Of a stretch of 64,000 nt of DNA, positions 57,774-64,000 are shown one piece after another (positions within the stretch are counted from its first letter, which is position 1; each line of letters opens with the position of its first letter). The stretch comes from Turnera subulata (taxonomy: Eukaryota; Streptophyta; Magnoliopsida; Malpighiales; Passifloraceae), in NCBI GenBank assembly GCA_028386065.3, contig JAKUCV010006817.1, forward strand, positions 33,543 through 97,542. The letters are read 5' to 3'. The notes beneath the pieces are model-generated. The model made no database searches. It worked only from the letters and a program-made list of their open reading frames with translations, and was not told the DNA's origin. The position numbers and the translations under genes are program-made.

Positions 57774-59046
57774 TCACAGGCACGAGATGATTGGCTTTGA
57801 ATTTGGAGAGCCAAATGCCAAGAAATTTGGATCACGTTCCAATATTTTCATTCTTGGTTCGTCCAAAGTGATGGAGGCCTCAATCCCATTACCATCCATG
57901 GTCTCGATGAACACAATGAGATTCGTAAAAGCAGGGCCAACTTTTCCAGTGACACCAACCCAAAAGGGTGCTCCCCATCCGAAGTCTAACTTGGTTAAGC
58001 CTGAATGACACCAAGTTGTAAATACAAACGTATCAAATTCGCCTTGTAAACTCTGCATGTAATCAGTATCATGTAGTGCAATGGCCTCATTTAGCCAATT
58101 CACTAGGTCATGCAACTCTGTTTTCCCTTCAGGTGGGGTGGGCCATTGCAATAGCCCACCAGAAATTGTTACCAATAGACCCATCAGACATAGGTGGCTT
58201 TGTTCGTTGCCGGATACTTATGGCTTCAGCTAAAACAGATGGCTTCAGGGAACCTGATGATACGGCTTTTGTTGCTGACATGCAACATTTCCATATAAAA
58301 CATGACAATGTTACAATGCGTGATGTCTTGGCTTTCAGTTTACCATTAGCTGCCGTAGCCTGGAGCGAGGCTATGGCCTTGGCATCAAAGACGAGCCTTC
58401 TTGTGATCATATTGTAGTTAGCTTCTTCTCTGAACAATAAGCTCTCCGTGAGAGATATATGGTTTTGTGGCAACGATAATTTTGGTGGGAAAAAGTGCAA
58501 TGCCTCACCTAACCCGGGAGGTACTATTCCCTCCAAATCTCCACGGGATATACAAGCCCAAGTAGCAGCGAAAGCCTTCATTGTTCCTCCATTAATGAGT
58601 TTGTGCGGAAATGATAGGCCTACTGCTAATCCCCCGCAAGAAAAAGTGGTCACCTGACATGCAACAAGAGGCACGCTCATGTCTTCCTTGGTAAAGGGTC
58701 GGCAAGGAAGGAATTGGTTCAATGACTCAATTTCATGGTGTTTTAAGTAATCAGCCATGTGAGAATTAGTTTCGGCTTCAGAGAATGGAACACCTTCATA
58801 GAAACGATCAACAAAGAGGTTATCAACCACTCTTCCTGATAAAGGGTAGTAGAGGTCAAGGGCATGGGAGAGAGACCTCTTTAGGTGGATGATATTGGAC
58901 TTGGGGTCATCATTCCTACTAGGGTAGAAGAAGATCGCCGGTGCATAAGTTGTAGGAGTTAGTTGGTCGAGAAGGGAGAGCCTATAAGGTTCCTGGTGTT
59001 GAAACAGAGGTGAAAATGGCTTGACAAATTCTCTTGAAATGATCAT
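57774..59046 (-). pseudogene. BAHD acyltransferase copy 4, pseudogene
   Basis: Two overlapping frames: 58129-59046 (305 codons, N-terminal part) and 57774-58184 (C-terminal part). An extra base near 58129-58135, next to the HPT codons, shifts the frame. About 21 codons are missing in frame after QSLQGE. The catalytic HxxxD reads HKLIN, losing the Asp. Aligned to copies 1 and 2, the ancestral start ATG GAG reads ATT GAG, and the present first ATG is three codons later. DFGWG is intact. Four independent lesions make activity very unlikely. Confidence 0.88.
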
Positions 59047-59130
59047 TACCTCAATGTGATCTTCCTTCCCAGGGCTGTGGATCGTACGCCAGATGGGTGT
59101 AGCCTATTCTTGTTTTGAGCCTAAAAGTTG

Positions 59131-59139
59131 CTCTTATAG
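59131..59139 (-). promoter_or_regulatory. TATA box of BAHD copy 4
   Basis: CTATAAGAG, about 90 bases upstream of the start. Confidence 0.5.
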
Positions 59140-59149
59140 TGTTTAAAAC

Positions 59150-59680
59150 AGCTTGATTGAGAGGAAAAAATTGAAACAAAAAACTGTTATGTGAGTGTAT
59201 TTATGGTTCACAGGTAGCATAAGCGTGTATAACTGATCCTCTAGCTAGCTGAGCTTGTTCCACGCTTCATTCCAGTACTGTCTAGATCATTGCTCTGTTA
59301 ATGGCTCTATACGTGATCAATATGTTTCCAATATATCGACAAAACGTGCCTTTCCAAACAAAAATTTGCAGTTTACATGTAAAAACCAGACCATAGGCCT
59401 ACTCGATGTAATGCTTTTCTTTCTTTCTTTCGTTTTAGGTAGAACGACTTCTTCTATCTAATCTGATTAATAACAATAGGGTGAATTGCAAATTTCAAAT
59501 CTCAAATCAAGTTGAAAGTTCAAGCTACCTATTTATTTCAGCTTACGTACGTAAAGTATATTTGTGGGTAAAACCCAAATCCATCAGCAGAGATGTTTTC
59601 TTTTGATCACTGCTTTTTTCTTTTTTCTTGCTGTTTACTGCTTTTATTTGTTACTGGACGGTGAAGGCAACAATTTACCT
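59150..59680. other. 5' flank of BAHD copy 4
   Basis: No gene recognised. Confidence 0.4.
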
Positions 59681-60060
59681 TTTTTTTTAGGTAATTAAGA
59701 AGGGTGGCTCAAAGGCCTATTATTGAAAACTAGGAAATAAGGACAGATCGTGGACGAGCCACCTGCAAAACATCACCATACAACATGGAGAAACAGCCTA
59801 CAGGAGGAGCATCTAGGCTATGGATACCGACAGGCTATGAAAAACCCAAAGTTCGCTAGGTAGTCAGCCACAACATTAGCTTCTCTATAAGTATGGGAGA
59901 GAACAACAATTTAGTGATTTACCATCTTAGCATTTGCCTAGCCCATTTTGAAAGAGGCCTCATTGAAGGAAGCCTCAACGGACAAGACAACTAATGTCCA
60001 TTTGTCTCGAGGTGAACCGGGTTCCCTGGATGATTCATGGTTCACGTGTGTCCAATGAGC
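59680..60060 (-). pseudogene. LINE remnant C: RNase H end with poly(A)
   Basis: Minus-strand translation gives HTYREANVVADYLANFG, the typical end of an L1 RNase H domain, with stops nearby; an A-tract follows at 59681-59688 (T's on plus). A 5'-truncated, decayed LINE. Confidence 0.65.
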
Positions 60061-60367
60061 CCAAAAAAATGGATTCACAAATGATGACATCTTTTCGGCC
60101 CAAGACTTAACCTATCACTACGGGAAAGGACAAATTTTTTTTTTTTCTCAAAGAATTGCACATAATCCACATATGGCATACCTAACAAATTAGTACTCGG
60201 AAACTGAGAAACAAACAAGTATGGGAAATAACACTGGAAAGTCACTTTGGAAAATAAAATATATAACCCAACGGCCACATAAACAATTAGTTGGCTATGG
60301 ATCAAGAAACTATAAAATGCTTATACACGCTAAAAATGTTGAAGATATATAAGTATATATTTTGTAA

Positions 60368-60541
60368 TTTTTTTTTTGGTGTAAACACGAGCATTATATT
60401 ACGTTAATCCCAAGTGCAGGAGCAAATGTCGTGCTGCAACAACCAAGTACGAAACAGTGGGGACCTAGGAAGAACTTCATAGTCTAAAGATAAAGAAAGA
60501 GCAGACCGAGCAAGGGAGTCAGCCGCAAAATTGCACTCTCT
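60368..60541 (-). pseudogene. LINE remnant A, 3' part
   Basis: Minus-strand frame NFAADSLARSALSLSLDYEV, an L1 RNase H end, then a 3' terminus ACACC followed by an A-run (60368-60377). The domain is interrupted at 60541 by LINE B; its upstream half resumes at 63062 on the other side. Confidence 0.7.
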
Positions 60542-63061
60542 TTTTGGTCGAAACCGGGAGGTATATTAAAAATATACTTGAGCTGATGACATGTTTAGGA
60601 GTCGGTAGCTCAAATCGACTCCTAATTAGTACAATCATTGGACTAATACAAGGACATGGAAAGCATACAAGGACATGGTAACAAACATATTAAATGATAA
60701 GAGCTCGAATAAACGAGAAATTAGGGAATCGGCAAAACAAAGAGATAAATACTAAAGAGAATTGGAATGAGACTCTCGGCTCAGGGAGGGGTATCCACTT
60801 GTCGCTCCAATCCCGACCCGGACCTGAGTATATCGGGCGAGATGATCATTCGATGGCAGTCTTCTGAGAGCACCACTGCCGTGTGATTCTGGGATCGATG
60901 GGGACGAGTGTGGGCAGATGAGTTGAAGTTGGAGGAGATGATAGGATAACTGGTAGGGGGAGGGGGACGAGAGGGGCCGGAACCTGGGGTATCAAAGGTA
61001 TGAGAAATGGTTGGGACATTAGAAACGTCTTGGAGAGTCTGTCGTCGGGGGTTATCCCTAGATGCAAGTTTTGGAATTTTTAAGGATTGGGATTTCTTGG
61101 TGGATTGCTTTTGGAGCCTCGCCGTCTGTTTGGCAGATGATTTCTTAACAGGTCCGTCCCGGATGTAGTCTTGGAGGGTGGGTAATGCGGGAGGTGGATC
61201 GGGCGGGCTGTGTACCTCAATGGCAGCTGTAGATTGTGAGGGTGGGGTGACGGTGGTTGTGTCTAGTGGCAAGCCCTCGGGCATCGCCTCTAGGGTGCGG
61301 GAAGATGCAACATGGTCAGGTCGACGGGTCAGTACTGGGTCCTCCTGGGGAGATCGGCTGAGGATATGGAACCGGTTTTGTGGGCGGTTGGTGGTAGAAT
61401 GTGGCGGGGGCATTTCTGGGTTGACCTGTTGCCTCTGGGATGGGCGACGAGAGCGCTTCGGTACGTTCATCCAGGCTCCCCTCCCATTATGTGTTGTGGA
61501 TGCCGTTCCTGCAAAATCCATATGGATTGCTCCGGACGTGTCGGTAGTAGTGTTCCGGCTATGGGCAGCCTCCGGACACACTAAAATGCTGTGACCTGGT
61601 TTCCCACATATGTAACAAATATCGGGCAAGCCCTCGTAACCAACTTTGATTGGTTCGCCCTCCAGATATATTTCCCCCTTCAGGGGTTTTGTTAAATCAA
61701 GACATACAGCAACCCTAGCAAATTTGGCTCGACTAGGGTTAGAAGTGTTACTGTCAAGCTTAACTGTTCTGCCCACCATGTTGCCAAGTTGACGTAGTAT
61801 TCTGGAGTGGTATCGATTGGTTGGGAAGTCCGGGAATTGAATCCACGCCACTATGGAGTCAATTGTCCCAGTAGATGCTCGAAAGGTCGGAGACCAAGGT
61901 TGCACGCTGAGGACACTGCCGTAGATGCTCCATGGTCCGTCAGTCAAGGCATGGATATAATCCTCCGAAGCCCAGAACCGCACCAAATAGAAATTATTTT
62001 CAAGATCGATGATCTTAAAAGGTCCGGTTGGCTTCCAAATGAGCTGTACTTGTGTATGCAGAGCTTTAAAGCCGATATAACGCCCATACAGCTTGATCAC
62101 CACCGCATTTTCCCATTGTTTGTTCAGTCGGGCTTTAAAGGGATCGGACAAAACCAAATTAGCAACTCCATCGATGTCGGTCATCATCAAGTCTCCTTCC
62201 TCGTATTCGGCTTCACCCTCAAGTTCCCACGGGTCGGATTGGTAAAGCGGGTTGGACCAGGCAAATAAAGTATCCCGATAGCTCGGGGTAGCTTCTTTCA
62301 TCGTCACATCCGGTGTGGAGGAGGCAGGAGGAGGCTGTGGAGGCATGGAGGTGTCGACCGATGTTGACTGCATGCTCGGTGAAGAACCCGTTGAAGTTGG
62401 AAGTGAGGTGCTGACGGGGAGGTGAAGGTCCGTCCCCATGTCGCTGCCAGATGACGTTCCAGCTGCAACAGGGAGGGGCGACACCGGAAATGCGCCGAGG
62501 GGGGCAGTAGCTGTCAGTGGATGCGCGGGCGGCGGGAGAGCAGAGGTGGAGGCCGGGCCTGCTACCGGAGTGAGAGGCTGCGTCTGGGGATGGTGGCCGG
62601 CCTGTCTGGTCGGGGGCGGCGACGGTGAGTGGATCCGGTCGCAGGAGGGGATGGGGGCAGCTCCTCGTTCACGGGAACAGGAACGGCGCCGATGGATGGG
62701 ACTGTTGTGGGGTAGCGGGTGGCGGACAGGTCCTGAATCGTTGGCGTCGTCGGGCTCCAAGCCCTCCGGTGGCACGGCCATGGCCGCGGCGACCGGAGGC
62801 GGCACGCGCTACCGCGCCGCTGCGTGTGAGGTCCCGTTCGTCTTCAAGCTCCGGTTACTGCTGAGAGACCGGTTATGGTTGCACTTTGAGGAGGGCTTCA
62901 GTCGTGAGGCTTTACACGAGGAGAAGACTAACTCCTCAGGCCAAGCATGGCCTCGCCAGAGCAGATCTGTGGATCTGGAAATGTTTTTCGTGTGAAGGTT
63001 ACTGTAGCTCACAGAGAGAAACGTTGGTGTACTTTTTTAATTTGCTAGCATTGCACTCTCT
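60530..63061 (-). mobile_element. LINE B: ORF1-only L1 element with 12-bp TSD
   Basis: Flanked by identical attgcactctct at 60530-60541 and 63050-63061. On the minus strand it has a 5'UTR, a full ORF1, about 240 bases of 3' sequence and a 3' end GGTTTCGACC plus a short A-tract. There is no ORF2 (endonuclease/reverse transcriptase) between ORF1 and the 3' end. The clean duplication shows it moved as this short form. Confidence 0.8.
60781..62781 (-). CDS. LINE ORF1 protein: DUF4283 and CCHC zinc knuckle (666 aa)
   Basis: Unbroken frame; a stop lies upstream of a GTG-initiated extension, so the ATG giving MAVPPEGLEPDD is taken as the start. In order: a long Pro/Ser-rich, GC-rich N-terminus; the DUF4283 RNA-binding-like domain (about 205-320) with FKALHTQVQLIWKP and FYLVRFWASEDY; the segment GNMVGRTVKLDSNT; the zinc knuckle CYICGKPGHSILVC (about 385-400); and a basic, low-complexity C-terminus. 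This is the nucleic-acid-binding ORF1 of plant L1 elements. Its GC content is far above the surroundings, which fits a recent arrival. No partner ORF2 lies downstream. Confidence 0.85.
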   Translation of the reverse strand: MAVPPEGLEPDDANDSGPVRHPLPHNSPIHRRRSCSRERGAAPIPSCDRIHSPSPPPTRQAGHHPQTQPLTPVAGPASTSALPPPAHPLTATAPLGAFPVSPLPVAAGTSSGSDMGTDLHLPVSTSLPTSTGSSPSMQSTSVDTSMPPQPPPASSTPDVTMKEATPSYRDTLFAWSNPLYQSDPWELEGEAEYEEGDLMMTDIDGVANLVLSDPFKARLNKQWENAVVIKLYGRYIGFKALHTQVQLIWKPTGPFKIIDLENNFYLVRFWASEDYIHALTDGPWSIYGSVLSVQPWSPTFRASTGTIDSIVAWIQFPDFPTNRYHSRILRQLGNMVGRTVKLDSNTSNPSRAKFARVAVCLDLTKPLKGEIYLEGEPIKVGYEGLPDICYICGKPGHSILVCPEAAHSRNTTTDTSGAIHMDFAGTASTTHNGRGAWMNVPKRSRRPSQRQQVNPEMPPPHSTTNRPQNRFHILSRSPQEDPVLTRRPDHVASSRTLEAMPEGLPLDTTTVTPPSQSTAAIEVHSPPDPPPALPTLQDYIRDGPVKKSSAKQTARLQKQSTKKSQSLKIPKLASRDNPRRQTLQDVSNVPTISHTFDTPGSGPSRPPPPTSYPIISSNFNSSAHTRPHRSQNHTAVVLSEDCHRMIISPDILRSGSGLERQVDTPP

Positions 63062-63175
63062 GAACACATGGCAAAAACCACACCCCTCAAATGCAGAGGC
63101 TCCTAAACACATGGCAAAAACCACACTCCTCAAATACAGAGGCTAATCTTCAGATTTCCTGTAGCAGGTTACACA
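63062..63175 (-). pseudogene. LINE remnant A, 5' part
   Basis: The continuation of LINE A beyond the LINE B insertion; the RNase H reading frame resumes in phase across the duplicated target. The left border of LINE A on this side is not clear. Confidence 0.5.
63063..63148 (+). repeat. 43-bp tandem duplication
   Basis: Two units starting aacacatggcaaaaaccaca at 63063 and 63106, differing at a few positions. Confidence 0.8.
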
Positions 63176-63201
63176 GTCTAGACGGGTAGTAAGCTCCCCA
63201 T

Positions 63202-63370
63202 CAGGGGTGGATTTAGGGGGCCAAAGAGAAGCCTAGCCCCCCTAAACTCCATTTAGTATCATATATGGTAATAAAATGACAAGAAATTTCTTGTAATTTA
63301 GTGGCAAGTTATCCATTGTAACACCCACTTAGCGCGGATTCGAATCCCATGTTTCACATCCCCTTATGTA
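63202..63370. mobile_element. Partial hAT-like MITE, relative of 14329
   Basis: Starts CAGGGGTGGATTTAGGGGGCC and shares catatatggtaataa and a GATTCGAATCC B-box-like motif with the element at 14.3 kb. No right terminus was found, so it is truncated. Confidence 0.55.
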
Positions 63371-63539
63371 AGGACCAAGCACGGGGGCAAACACAGCATC
63401 AACATTAATGTTAACCACCCCATGTAAGGGAGATCACACCAACTCCCCAGGTGTTGAAAAGGAACCCACCCCATCCACCTCCTGACGAGAGTGGAGGAAC
63501 CACATCCGGATGTATTGAGTAATATACACTCACATACCC

Positions 63540-63805
63540 TCTAGCGGTCTTAGCTTTGAGCCCAAAACCTAATGCAGTCTAAAATTGTTTATTTTTTTCA
63601 ATATAGAAATGCAAATGTGTGGTATCATTCTAGTAAAAATATTCGATTGGAATTAATAAATGATCAGTAAAAAGTTCAAACATGCCATCTGTCACCGAAT
63701 TCAAATAATATAGGGTTAATGCATAAATTACACATAAATTAATCCAGGGCGCAGATATACTTATGTTGCTGTAATCCAATTCCTCGGCGCAGAAAGGTAA
63801 TTAAT
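63540..63805. repeat. 3' flank of a fifth BAHD copy
   Basis: Closely matches the 3' flank of copy 4, in the same orientation. In copy 4 the stop codon follows about five bases later; here similarity ends at 63805, where an LTR-like sequence begins. Confidence 0.7.
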
Positions 63806-64000
63806 TGTTAGTAATATGCCCAAAAGCCAATCATGGATGTTTATTTATAGTCATGTACATACACTTTAAGGTTATTCCAATAAGTATCGTTTATGAGATA
63901 AACGCTTGCACATACTTATAACCCTAGAATATTTCATATTCTTAAATGTCCCTAGTCGATTATTATTATGGATGGGTTGTAATAATAAATCAAGACTAGC
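63806..64000. mobile_element. Start of an LTR retrotransposon (LTR-like, runs off window)
   Basis: Begins TGTTAGTAATATGCCC exactly at the end of the BAHD flank match, as an LTR inserted there would. The other end, internal region and target duplication lie beyond the window. Confidence 0.4.

Noticed and set aside
47889..59046. Biosynthetic gene cluster
   Set aside because: Only one enzyme family is present; no P450, glycosyltransferase or other pathway gene lies nearby, so it is a tandem array only.
61178..62995. Plus-strand frames of 138-185 codons opposite LINE ORF1
   Set aside because: GC-rich antisense shadows of the ORF1 coding region.
1..64000. CRISPR arrays, operons, bacterial promoters or rRNA genes
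   Set aside because: None seen; the sequence is plant nuclear DNA.

Overview
The window is nuclear DNA from a flowering plant, most likely a eudicot. It is AT-rich, its genes have many short exons with canonical GT/AG introns, and the proteins are plant types: ECR1 (NEDD8 E1), a TBL wall-acetyltransferase-type protein, NF-YC, an aluminium-induced DUF3700 protein and a BAHD acyltransferase array. Transposons include Ty1/copia, L1 LINE, MULE, hAT and Tourist-like elements. I cannot name the species; a woody eudicot such as a member of the Rosaceae is only a guess. Two N characters (40604, 43192) mark assembly joins.

Region 1 (1-35.5 kb) is gene-rich. In order: a small unnamed two-exon gene (-), ECR1 (-, 9 exons), a TBL10-type gene (-, 4 exons), a short Myb/SANT-like C-terminal protein (-), a 62-residue single-pass membrane protein (-), NAXD (+, 11 exons, the only plus-strand gene), NF-YC (-, single coding exon with a 1.1-kb 5'UTR intron) and a DUF3700 gene (-, 5 exons) with G-box/ABRE motifs in its long first intron. 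I rebuilt exon limits from splice sites and reading phase; all lengths close in frame. These are unrelated housekeeping or regulatory genes, not a pathway.

Region 2 (35.7-43.2 kb) is gene-poor. It holds a Tourist-like MITE, an exact 262-bp duplication around an N, and many very short poly(A)-ended insertions flanked by direct repeats.

Region 3 (43.2-64 kb) is a minus-strand tandem array of BAHD acyltransferases related to vinorine synthase, invaded by retrotransposons. Copy 1 has lost its C-terminus to a young copia element with identical 196-bp LTRs. Copy 2 is intact. Copy 3 has lost its N-terminal quarter. Copy 4 is a pseudogene (frameshift, in-frame deletion, HxxxD changed to HxxxN). Only the 3' flank of a fifth copy is seen, at the right edge, cut by what looks like another LTR. 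Between copy 4 and the right edge, an ORF1-only LINE with a 12-bp target-site duplication sits inside the RNase H region of an older LINE.

The observation I find most interesting is the series of about 18 micro-insertions (9-28 bp). Most end in an A-tract, often preceded by C or CC, and they are flanked by 8-17-bp direct repeats. They look like extremely 5'-truncated LINE tails and share end sequence with the LINE 3' ends in this window.
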